Below are positions 50,723 to 57,766 of a stretch of 64,000 nucleotides of DNA, piece after piece. Numbering within the stretch: the stretch's first letter is position 1; each line of letters starts with the position of its first letter. The notes under the pieces are model-generated. The model was given only the letters and a program-made list of their open reading frames with translations. It was not told the origin of the DNA and did not search any database. The DNA comes from JASLBX01 sp036374175 (GTDB lineage: Bacteria > Actinomycetota > Actinomycetes > Jiangellales > Jiangellaceae), in the NCBI GenBank assembly GCA_036374175.1, contig DASUUH010000049.1, positions 48,441-112,440 of the forward strand. The letters are read 5' to 3'. The position numbers were made by a program, and so were the translations under genes.

Positions 50723-51505
50723 ATGGCGACATTGCGAATAGGTGCCCACGTCGACCAGGCCGATCCGGTCGCTGCGGCGCTCGAGCGCGAAGGAAACGTA
50801 GCCCAGTTCTTCCTGGGCGACCCACAGGGCTGGAAGGGCCCGGTTGTGCAGTTCGAAGGAGGCGCAGCTGCGCTCAAGGCGGCCGCTGAGGCAGCTGATG
50901 TCGATCTCTACGTCCACGCGCCCTATGTGCTCAACGTCGCCACCACCAACAACCGCATTCGGATACCGAGCCGCAAGCTGCTCCAACAGCACGTCGATCT
51001 CGCTGCCGAGGTGGGTGCCAGGGCCCTCATCGTCCATGGGGGTCACGTCCTCGCTGGCGACGACCCGGCCATCGGGTTCGACAACTGGCGAAAGTGCGCC
51101 GAGCGTACCGATCTCAAGCTTCCGGTGTTCATCGAGAACACGGCCGGGGGCACCAACGCAATGGCCCGCCAGCTCGACAACATCGCGCGACTTTGGGATG
51201 CCGTTGGCAGCTTTGGGCTTGGAATCTGCCTGGACACCTGCCACGCGCACGCGGCCGGCATCGACCTGACCGATGCAGTCGACAAGATTTGTTCGATCAC
51301 CGGGCGCATCGACCTGGTCCATGCCAATGACAGCCGCGACGAGTTCGGCTCCGGCGCCGACCGGCACGCCAACATCGGCGACGGCCAGATAGGCGGCGAG
51401 ACGATTGCCGCCGTAGCTCGCGCTGCGGGCACTCCGGTCATCGTCGAGACGCCCGGAGTGGGCCACGCTCACGACATCGCGTTGCTGCGCAAGCTGCTCA
51501 GCTGA
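50723..51505 (+). CDS. nfo: endonuclease IV (AP endonuclease family 2)
   Basis: 260 residues. TIM barrel with the AP endonuclease family 2 pattern: RIGAHVDQADPV, DLYVHAPYVLNVATTNNRIRIPSRKLLQQHVDLAAEVGARALIVHGGH (metal-binding His), FIENTAGG (Glu), GICLDTCHAHAAG (Asp, His), IDLVHANDSRDEFGSGADRHANIGDGQIGGE (the metal-binding signature), PVIVETPG. Repairs abasic sites. Uses three Zn2+. ATG at 50723 with TATGGT 7 bases upstream; 8-base overlap of its 3' end with the convergent marR-type gene. Confidence 0.95.
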   Translation: MATLRIGAHVDQADPVAAALEREGNVAQFFLGDPQGWKGPVVQFEGGAAALKAAAEAADVDLYVHAPYVLNVATTNNRIRIPSRKLLQQHVDLAAEVGARALIVHGGHVLAGDDPAIGFDNWRKCAERTDLKLPVFIENTAGGTNAMARQLDNIARLWDAVGSFGLGICLDTCHAHAAGIDLTDAVDKICSITGRIDLVHANDSRDEFGSGADRHANIGDGQIGGETIAAVARAAGTPVIVETPGVGHAHDIALLRKLLS

Positions 51506-52022
51506 TCGCGGCGGCTCCAGCGGCGGCGTTATCTGCTGCGGTTTTCGCTGCGTCCGCAGCCCCGGCCACCGCATCCGGGTGAACAGCGTCGCGAATGATC
51601 CGTAGGGCCTCGGTGAGCGCATCCAACTGACCGGCCGTAAGCCGGCCGGTGAACCACTTCTCCACATCGTCGAGATGTGGCCCTAGCACAGCGACGATCC
51701 GCTCCATCCCGGAATCGGTGATCTGGGCCCAGGTGCCCCGACGGTCCGTTTCACAGCTCACCCGCGTGGTAAGACCGGTGCGCTCCAACCGATCTACAAC
51801 GCGGGTGATGCCACTGGTCGACAGGCTGGTCTGGGCCGACAGATCGGTCATGCGCAATCGCCCACCAGGAGTGCGGGCCAACCGCAGCAGAACCTCGACC
51901 TCAGTGTCGGACAACCCGTACTCGGCGAAGCGCGGTGCAAGCCTCGCGGTGAGACCGAGGTGGGCCTCGATGAACAGTCCGACAGCCGTCAGCCGTGGGT
52001 CGTCCAGGAGTGGGGAAGCCAT
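51498..52022 (-). CDS. MarR-family transcriptional regulator
   Basis: 174 residues. Winged helix at about 38-100: SDTEVEVLLRLARTPGGRLRMTDLSAQTSLSTSGITRVVDRLERTGLTTRVSCETDRRGTWAQIT, with the DRRG wing. Dimerisation helices at both ends, plus an Ala-rich C-terminal tail. Divergent from the YceI gene; the spacer carries a 17-bp palindrome (AGTAG-N7-CTACT) and CAACTGTTG, so it probably represses YceI and itself. ATG at 52022; the extension to a TTG at 52046 is possible. Confidence 0.93.
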   Translation of the reverse strand: MASPLLDDPRLTAVGLFIEAHLGLTARLAPRFAEYGLSDTEVEVLLRLARTPGGRLRMTDLSAQTSLSTSGITRVVDRLERTGLTTRVSCETDRRGTWAQITDSGMERIVAVLGPHLDDVEKWFTGRLTAGQLDALTEALRIIRDAVHPDAVAGAADAAKTAADNAAAGAAAIS

Positions 52023-52070
52023 GTCCCAGATACTACCAATGGTCAACTGTTGCTCTGAGGAATATTGCTG

Positions 52071-52087
52071 AGTAGATAATTGCTACT
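52071..52087. promoter_or_regulatory. MarR-type operator palindrome
   Basis: AGTAG (52071-52075), ATAATTG, CTACT (52083-52087): a 17-bp palindrome, the usual MarR footprint size, in the 105-bp spacer between the divergent marR-type and YceI genes. A second element, TCAACTGTTGC at 52043-52053, resembles TCAACTGTAAC at 52088-52098, so two half-related sites may flank it. Confidence 0.55.
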
Positions 52088-52127
52088 TCAACTGTAACCC
52101 GCTTCCTAGCCCCCATGGAGCAATGAC

Positions 52128-52706
52128 ATGACCGAGACCACACTGCAGACGACACGCGACTGGCAGGGGCTGAACCTGCCGGCGCCCGGCACGTTCCGCA
52201 TCGACCCAGCGCACACAAACGTCGGCTTCGTGGCGACGCACATGATGTTCACGAAGGTGCGCGGCAACTTCGCCGACGTGTCCGGGAGCGTCACGGTCGC
52301 CGAGAACCCGGCGGATTCGGTTGTTGAGATCACTGTCCGGACGGCGAGCGTCACGACCGGTAGCGAAGACCGCGACAACCATCTGCGGTCGGCGGACTTC
52401 TTCGACGTCGAGAACTACCCTGAGATGAACTTCCGTTCGACGAACATCCAGCACGTCGGCGGGGCCGAGTTCGCCGTCACCGGCGAGCTCACCATCCGAG
52501 GCATCACCAAGCCGGTCGAGTTCACCGTCACTTTCGAGGGCATCGGGGTCAACCCGTACGGCACTGAGGTCGCCGGTGTGAGCGGGCGCGCCGATGTCAA
52601 CCGCGAGGACTGGGGCCTGACCTGGAACGCCGCTCTCGAGACCGGCGGTGTCCTGGTCGGTAGGAAGGTCACGCTGGCCATCGAGATCCAGGGCGCCCGC
52701 GTGTGA
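52128..52706 (+). CDS. YceI-family protein
   Basis: 192 residues. Lipocalin-like YceI fold: PGTFRIDPAHTNVGFVATHMMFTKVRGNFADVSGSVTVAENP, EDRDNHLRSADFFDVENYPEMNFRSTNIQ, ELTIRGITKPVEFTVTFEGIGVNPYG, GRADVNREDWGLTWNAALETGGVLVGRKVTLAIEIQ. It binds isoprenoid or long-chain lipids. No signal peptide, so cytoplasmic. GGAG 7 bases before ATG. Probably repressed by the divergent MarR. Confidence 0.95.
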   Translation: MTETTLQTTRDWQGLNLPAPGTFRIDPAHTNVGFVATHMMFTKVRGNFADVSGSVTVAENPADSVVEITVRTASVTTGSEDRDNHLRSADFFDVENYPEMNFRSTNIQHVGGAEFAVTGELTIRGITKPVEFTVTFEGIGVNPYGTEVAGVSGRADVNREDWGLTWNAALETGGVLVGRKVTLAIEIQGARV

Positions 52707-52711
52707 CAAGT

Positions 52712-52815
52712 CGTCGATCAAGTAGATCGGGTTCGACTCGCCTATTCGCCCCACTGAGCCTGGGCAAGACAACTCAGGCAGTCTGGCGTGTCGAACCCGA
52801 TTTGCATGATCGACG
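52712..52815. repeat. 104-bp long inverted repeat
   Basis: CGTCGATCA (52712-52720) pairs with TGATCGACG (52807-52815); ATCGGGTTCGAC (52726-52737) pairs with GTCGAACCCGAT (52790-52801), both perfect; the inner region adds partial pairing (CGCC..ACTG/CAGT..GGCG, then GCCTGGG/CTCAGGC). The whole element folds as one long hairpin between YceI and FemX-like genes. Either a strong terminator or a small mobile or repetitive palindromic element. Confidence 0.7.
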
Positions 52816-52869
52816 TTAGGGTTGCCCCCGCAACCCACCGGCTGGGTGCGCCACGTACGCTCGTGCACC

Positions 52870-53994
52870 GTGGCGCTCGAGGTACGAGAGATTTCCCGCG
52901 AGGAACACCTCGCGGCCATCGCCGACCGCCCCTCGGTGAGCTTTCTCCAGACTCCGGCCTGGGGCGCGGTCAAGCGTGAGTGGCGATCGGAGTCTCTGGC
53001 CTGGTTCGACGGGGACTCCATCGTCGGTACCGCACTCGTGCTGTACCGGCAGATTCCGCGGGTCAGACGCTACCTGGCCTACATCCCCGAAGGACCGGCG
53101 ATCGACTGGGCCGACGCGGCCGGCCAGGGCCTCGCCCGGTGGCTCGATCCACTCACGGCCCATGTGAAACAGCGAGGTGCCTTCGGGCTGCGGATCGGGC
53201 CACCGGTCCAGGTACGCCGCTGGAGCTCGGCGACCGTCAAGGCAGCGCTCGCCGACGACCTCGTCACCAGCCTCGGTGACCTGGCCGCCGATGCCACAAA
53301 TCCCGACGGCACGATTCTGGCCGATCAGCTGCGGGATCTCGGGTGGCGGCACCAGGCACCGACTGGCGGTTTCACCGCGGGGCAGCCACAGTTCGTCTTT
53401 CAGGTGCCGTTGGCCGGCCGCGACGAGGACGACCTGCTCAAGGGTTTCAACCAGCTCTGGCGCCGCAACATCAAGAAGGCGGACAAGTCGGGCGTGACCG
53501 TCGAGCTCGGCACAGCGGATGACCTGCCGGCCTTCCACTCCCTGTATATCGAGACGGCGCATCGCGACGGATTCACCCCACGTCCCCTGCTGTATTTCCA
53601 TGGCATGTGGCAGGCGATGACGGCCGAAACGCCGGACCGGCTCCGACTGTATCTGGCCCGTCACGACGGCGACTTGGTCGCCGCCACCACGATGGTCCGC
53701 GTCGGCGAACACACGTGGTACTCCTACGGCGCCTCGTCGACTGTGAAACGAGACGTTCGCGGTTCGAACGCCGTCCAGTGGCGGATGATGCGTGATGCCC
53801 TCGCGGACGGGTGCACCGTGTACGACATGCGCGGCATCACCGACACCCTGGACGCCGACGACCCGCACGCCGGGCTGATTCGCTTCAAGCTCGGGACCGG
53901 CGGCGAGGCGGTGGAGTACCTCGGCGAATGGGACCTGCCGATTTCCACCGTGCTGTACACCGCGTTCGACTTGTACATGAAGCGAAGGAGTTGA
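52870..53994 (+). CDS. FemX/FemAB-type peptidoglycan aminoacyltransferase
   Basis: 374 residues of the Fem family: two GNAT-like halves, SFLQTPAWGAVKREWRSESLAWFD at the start, RYLAYIPEGPAIDW, WRRNIKKADKSGVTVELG (the central pattern) and SYGASSTVKRDVRGSNAVQWRMMRDALADGCTVYDMRGI near the end. Transfers an amino acid from aminoacyl-tRNA to the peptidoglycan stem, as for the Gly of LL-DAP types. GTG at 52870 fits the family N-terminus, with TACGCT 8 bases upstream. Followed after 7 bases by a racemase-like gene; together a peptidoglycan-related pair. Confidence 0.88.
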   Translation: MALEVREISREEHLAAIADRPSVSFLQTPAWGAVKREWRSESLAWFDGDSIVGTALVLYRQIPRVRRYLAYIPEGPAIDWADAAGQGLARWLDPLTAHVKQRGAFGLRIGPPVQVRRWSSATVKAALADDLVTSLGDLAADATNPDGTILADQLRDLGWRHQAPTGGFTAGQPQFVFQVPLAGRDEDDLLKGFNQLWRRNIKKADKSGVTVELGTADDLPAFHSLYIETAHRDGFTPRPLLYFHGMWQAMTAETPDRLRLYLARHDGDLVAATTMVRVGEHTWYSYGASSTVKRDVRGSNAVQWRMMRDALADGCTVYDMRGITDTLDADDPHAGLIRFKLGTGGEAVEYLGEWDLPISTVLYTAFDLYMKRRS

Positions 53995-54001
53995 GCTCGC
54001 G

Positions 54002-55015
54002 GTGCCGCTCATTCTCGAGGTCGACGCCGGCCGCTGGCGCGATCACCTGAAGTCGTACGTAGGCACCCATCCCGGTGTCGTGCCCGTCGCCAAAGGCAAC
54101 GGATACGGGTTCGGGACGGCCGTCCTTGCAGCCGAAGCCGCCGATCTCGGCGTCTCAACACTCGCCGTCGGGACGTACGACGAGTTGCCGGCTGTAGGCG
54201 CCTTTCCAGGTGAGACGCTGGTGCTGTCGCCATGGCGACCCGGCATCCAAGCCGCCCCCGGCCGGGTTATCCACACCGTCTCGCGGCTAAGCGACCTTCG
54301 CGACCTGACACGTGAGCAGGACCGACCCGACGTCGTCGTCGAGCTACTCACCAGCATGCGGCGCCACGGCGTCACGCTCGACGAGCTATCCGATGTCGCG
54401 GCGTTGCTCCGCGGTGTGCGTTTTCGCGGTTGGGCCCTTCACCTTCCCTTGACCGGCGACCGGCTCGGCGAAGCCCGCTCGCTCGCGGGACCGTTACTGG
54501 CCGCCGCCCACGGACCGTTGTGGGTCAGCCACCTCGAGCCCAACCACGCCGCGGTGCTGGCCGCGGATCTGTCGACCGACGTCCACCTGCGGGTGGGGAC
54601 GGATCTGTGGCTGGGCGCCCGGTCGGCACTGCGAGCGCGCGCAACGGTTCTCGACGTACACGAGCTCCGGCGTGGTGAGACATTCGGCTACCGCCAGCGG
54701 CGAGCCCGCCGCGCCGGGCGGATCGTCGTGGTCACGGGCGGCACCGCGCACGGCATAGCACTCGAGGCGCCGACACCGGCCGCATCGCTTCGGCAACGAG
54801 CCGTGGCCGTCGCCAAGGGCGGGCTCGAAGCGACCGGACGCGCGCTTTCCCCATTCCACATCGGCGGAAAACAGCGTTGGTTCGCCGAACCGCCGCACAT
54901 GCAGTGCTCGATGATCTGGCTTCCGGCCGGTGTGGCGCCACCGGCTGTGGGCGACGAACTGGACGTTGACGTGCGGTTCACGACCACAAGCTTCGACCAG
55001 ATCCGCTGGAGCTGA
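54002..55015 (+). CDS. alanine racemase-like PLP protein, catalytic Tyr not evident
   Basis: 337 residues. The N-terminal barrel carries VAKGNGYGFG with the PLP-binding Lys31, as in alanine racemases. The C-terminal beta domain aligns loosely (RVGTDLWLGARSALRARATVLDVHELRRGETFGYRQ), but where racemases have the catalytic-Tyr motif GYADGY this protein reads GGTAHGI, so racemisation by the usual two-base mechanism is doubtful. It may be a PLP protein of another function or use a different residue. GTG start after GAAGGAG, 7 bases after the FemX gene, so likely an operon in wall synthesis. Confidence 0.78.
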   Translation: MPLILEVDAGRWRDHLKSYVGTHPGVVPVAKGNGYGFGTAVLAAEAADLGVSTLAVGTYDELPAVGAFPGETLVLSPWRPGIQAAPGRVIHTVSRLSDLRDLTREQDRPDVVVELLTSMRRHGVTLDELSDVAALLRGVRFRGWALHLPLTGDRLGEARSLAGPLLAAAHGPLWVSHLEPNHAAVLAADLSTDVHLRVGTDLWLGARSALRARATVLDVHELRRGETFGYRQRRARRAGRIVVVTGGTAHGIALEAPTPAASLRQRAVAVAKGGLEATGRALSPFHIGGKQRWFAEPPHMQCSMIWLPAGVAPPAVGDELDVDVRFTTTSFDQIRWS

Positions 55016-55037
55016 CGATCTCACTCCCGTCCCCGTC

Positions 55038-55091
55038 GATCATGGGCAAATGCCCCTTCCGGACCGTGGAAAGGGCCAACCGCCCGTGATC
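55038..55091. terminator. GATCA-capped hairpin downstream of racemase-like gene
   Basis: GATCATGGGC (55038-55047) pairs with GCCCGTGATC (55082-55091) except one G-T; CCCCTTCC (55053-55060) pairs with GGAAAGGG at the apex. It lies between two convergent genes. Similar in ends and apex to the palindrome at 12297-12345. Confidence 0.65.
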
Positions 55092-55109
55092 AACGCAGTT
55101 TCGGCGGCG

Positions 55110-56333
55110 TTAGCCCGCCCAGCGGCTGGTGAGGAACGCCGCTGCCCAGATAGCCATCAGGGGGACGCTGACGCTCAGGTACGCCCACAGGACCCAGCGG
55201 CGCCGCGCCGCCACCACGGCTAACCCGATCCACAGCGGCCACCAGAGCAACGTTGCGCGCGGAACCGAGAAGTACCAGTACGAGGTCGCGAACGCGGCCA
55301 CCTGCAGCCCCACCCAGGTCGCTTCTCCCCAGCGGCGCATGCCGATCAGAGTCACGGTCAGGGCGACACCGACAAGCACGGCGACGATCTCGGCCCGGAA
55401 CATCCACACGAAGCCGATCGATACCGTCCCTTCGAAGGCCGCGTTCCACGTGTTGGCAAACGCGTCCCATGGCCAGGTGAACGTCCTGTTCCACTCCTGA
55501 GCTTGGGCGTTGAGCCACGCCAACCAGTCACCGGTCAGCCAGCGCAGATAGCTCATCCACGCCAGCAGGGGAACCGCCGGTGCCAGCAGCCAGGCCGCAC
55601 CACCCATTCCACGCCTATGCCGAGATGTCAGCCACTCGACAACGAGCGCAACGACCAGGAACACGCCACTGACCCGCACCGTGCACGCCAGCGCCACAAG
55701 GATGCCCGCCGGTGCCCAGCGGCCCTGCCGGGCGGCCAGCCACGAGGGGATCGCCAGGCCGAGGAACAGCGACTCGGTGTAGGGAGCGGCTAGGAACACC
55801 GCGGGCGGGGCGAACACCCACGCCACCACCGCGAGCCGGCCCACTCCAGGCCCGCCTTCGAGATCGCCGAGCCGGGCCAGTGCCACTGCGGCCACCGCAC
55901 CGGCGACCAGGGACACCACAAGGCCGGCCAGCACGTGCGGCAGACCGAGCAGATTGCCGAACCACAGCAGCCCCGGCAACCCGGGAAAGAACGCCTCGTT
56001 AGGCACGCCCGTCGGCTCGCCGCCGTAACCGAATTCCGCAATCCCCCGGTAGTGGTAGAAGTCCCACTGCACCCAGCGATCGAGAAACGGCCGGACAACC
56101 TGGTCTGGACCTAGCAGCAGCCATCCGGTTGCGCTGGCGACAACCAGGATCGACACCCGGCTCGCCAGCCAGATCAGCAGCGCGTCGCGATCCGCCGGAC
56201 GGAGCCGTCGCCACCACGGCCGGCCGTTGGCGTCGTCGGCCGAGATCAAGTGCTCCGAACTAGGGTCGCCTTGCCGATCGGGTCGGCTAGTAGCGAACAC
56301 TTGATCTTCGTGGGTGGGGCGTGGATCGGTCAT
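55110..56333 (-). CDS. PIG-V/GPI-mannosyltransferase-like glycosyltransferase
   Basis: 407 residues with about ten TM helices. Contains the PIG-V-like pattern WDFYHYRGIAEFGY near residue 90 (WD and H residues of the GT-C fold), FFPGLPGLLWFGNLLGLP and APPAVFLAAPYTESLFLGL (YTE motif). Such GT-C enzymes transfer mannose from polyprenyl-phosphate mannose to lipids or proteins on the outer side of the membrane. The ATG overlaps the GT87 stop (56330-56333), so the two are co-translated. The family lies in the same place as Rv0051-type genes of mycobacteria. Confidence 0.88.
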   Translation of the reverse strand: MTDPRPTHEDQVFATSRPDRQGDPSSEHLISADDANGRPWWRRLRPADRDALLIWLASRVSILVVASATGWLLLGPDQVVRPFLDRWVQWDFYHYRGIAEFGYGGEPTGVPNEAFFPGLPGLLWFGNLLGLPHVLAGLVVSLVAGAVAAVALARLGDLEGGPGVGRLAVVAWVFAPPAVFLAAPYTESLFLGLAIPSWLAARQGRWAPAGILVALACTVRVSGVFLVVALVVEWLTSRHRRGMGGAAWLLAPAVPLLAWMSYLRWLTGDWLAWLNAQAQEWNRTFTWPWDAFANTWNAAFEGTVSIGFVWMFRAEIVAVLVGVALTVTLIGMRRWGEATWVGLQVAAFATSYWYFSVPRATLLWWPLWIGLAVVAARRRWVLWAYLSVSVPLMAIWAAAFLTSRWAG

Positions 56334-57682
56334 GTTCGGGGCAGCTCAAGCCGGACCGGTGCCAGCGGATCGGCGTACGGCCGGACAGGATCGTGACGGG
56401 GGCGGATGACGTCGCGGACGACGACTCCCATCAGCCACAACAACCCAGCCGCCCTGATGGCGACCCCCACGCTGTACTGCGTATCGGTGAGTTCGCCGGC
56501 GAGGTACCACCAGATTCCCACGAAGTACACCACCTCGGCGACCTGCCAGATCAAAACGTCGCGCCACCGTGGCCTGGCGAGCACTGCCAGGGGCAGCAAC
56601 CACAGCGCGTACTGGGGTGACCACACCTTGTTGACCAGCAAAAACGCAGCTACGGCCAGGAATGCCAGCTGTGCGAAGCGTGGTTGCTCGGGTGCGGTGA
56701 GCGCCAGCACGACGATGGCCACCAGCAGCAACCCCGCGGCGGCCAGTGCGGCGAGATTGACCGGGTCAGGGAGTGTCACGCCGCTCAGACCCAGCGCGAA
56801 CCAGACAGATCCAAAGTCGGCGGTGCGCTCGGCGTTGAACATGAAGAACGCCGCCCAGCCGTCCGGGGCCCACAGGTACACCGGGAGGTTGAGGGCGATC
56901 CAGGTGACTATCGCGGCACCTAATGCGGCGACGAACTGGCCTGCGTCCTGCCGCCGCCGCGGCGAGCGCAGGACCACCAGCAGCAGCGCGCCGAGCAGAA
57001 GTACCGGGTACAACTTGGCAGCCACTCCGAGACCGATGAACACGCCGGTCAGCACGCCGCGCCGGCGAGTCCAGGCCAGGATGGCCAGCGCCGTAGCCGC
57101 CACCGCCAGCAGGTCCCAATTGATTGTCGCGGTGAGGAGCACGACCGGTGATGCGGCCACGAGCAGACCGTCCCACGGCCGGCGCCGGATCGTGCGAGCC
57201 GTGGCGAAGACCGTCACCAGAAAGGCGATACCCAGCAGGACCGCCGTGAGGTCGTAGAAGCGGCCGCTCTCGATGAGAGCTTCGCCGCCATTCCCGGTTG
57301 CAGCCCTCACGATGTAGGCAGTGGCCTGCATGACCGCCCCGGTCACGACCGGGTATTCGAGCCGGGTGTCGGCGTAAGGCACCTTTTCTTCGGCGAAGCC
57401 CCGCTCACGGTACAGAAATGGGACGTCGCTGTAACACAGGCTCGTCCACATCTGGTGATCACGCTCGGCCCAGCTGTCGTCGCGGCACGGCGTGTCTGCG
57501 ATCACACCAAGTGCGAAGACGGCACATGCGACGGCCAGGGCCACCCTGATCGGACCCCACCAGCGGTGCGCGGGCACGGCACGAGCGCCGGCCGGGCCAC
57601 CGAACCGCTCGCTCAATGCCGCAATCGTGGGGTCGTCACGGCTCGGCAGCGCGACCGGTGTCGGCGACGGGGCCTCTCGCAT
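56330..57682 (-). CDS. GT87-type polyprenol-phosphate mannosyltransferase-like protein
   Basis: 450 residues, about ten TM helices, DUF2029/GT87 pattern: CRDDSWAERDHQMWTSLCYSDVPFLYRERGFAEEKVPYADTRLEYPVVTG (first periplasmic loop with the conserved LEYP), VAAKLYPVLLLGALL, VNKVWSPQYALWLLPLAV. Probably an alpha-mannosyltransferase in lipomannan or similar glycan synthesis. ATG at 57682 with CACAAT 8-13 bases upstream, so possibly leaderless. First gene of a two-gene unit with the PIG-V-like gene. Confidence 0.87.
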   Translation of the reverse strand: MREAPSPTPVALPSRDDPTIAALSERFGGPAGARAVPAHRWWGPIRVALAVACAVFALGVIADTPCRDDSWAERDHQMWTSLCYSDVPFLYRERGFAEEKVPYADTRLEYPVVTGAVMQATAYIVRAATGNGGEALIESGRFYDLTAVLLGIAFLVTVFATARTIRRRPWDGLLVAASPVVLLTATINWDLLAVAATALAILAWTRRRGVLTGVFIGLGVAAKLYPVLLLGALLLVVLRSPRRRQDAGQFVAALGAAIVTWIALNLPVYLWAPDGWAAFFMFNAERTADFGSVWFALGLSGVTLPDPVNLAALAAAGLLLVAIVVLALTAPEQPRFAQLAFLAVAAFLLVNKVWSPQYALWLLPLAVLARPRWRDVLIWQVAEVVYFVGIWWYLAGELTDTQYSVGVAIRAAGLLWLMGVVVRDVIRPRHDPVRPYADPLAPVRLELPRT

Positions 57683-57766
57683 CACCGGGCCATTGTGGCG
57701 TAAGCGCTGCGGATCTAGCAGGCGGCCATGCAGCACGCGCGCAGACCGCCTGCCGGATTCAATCGG

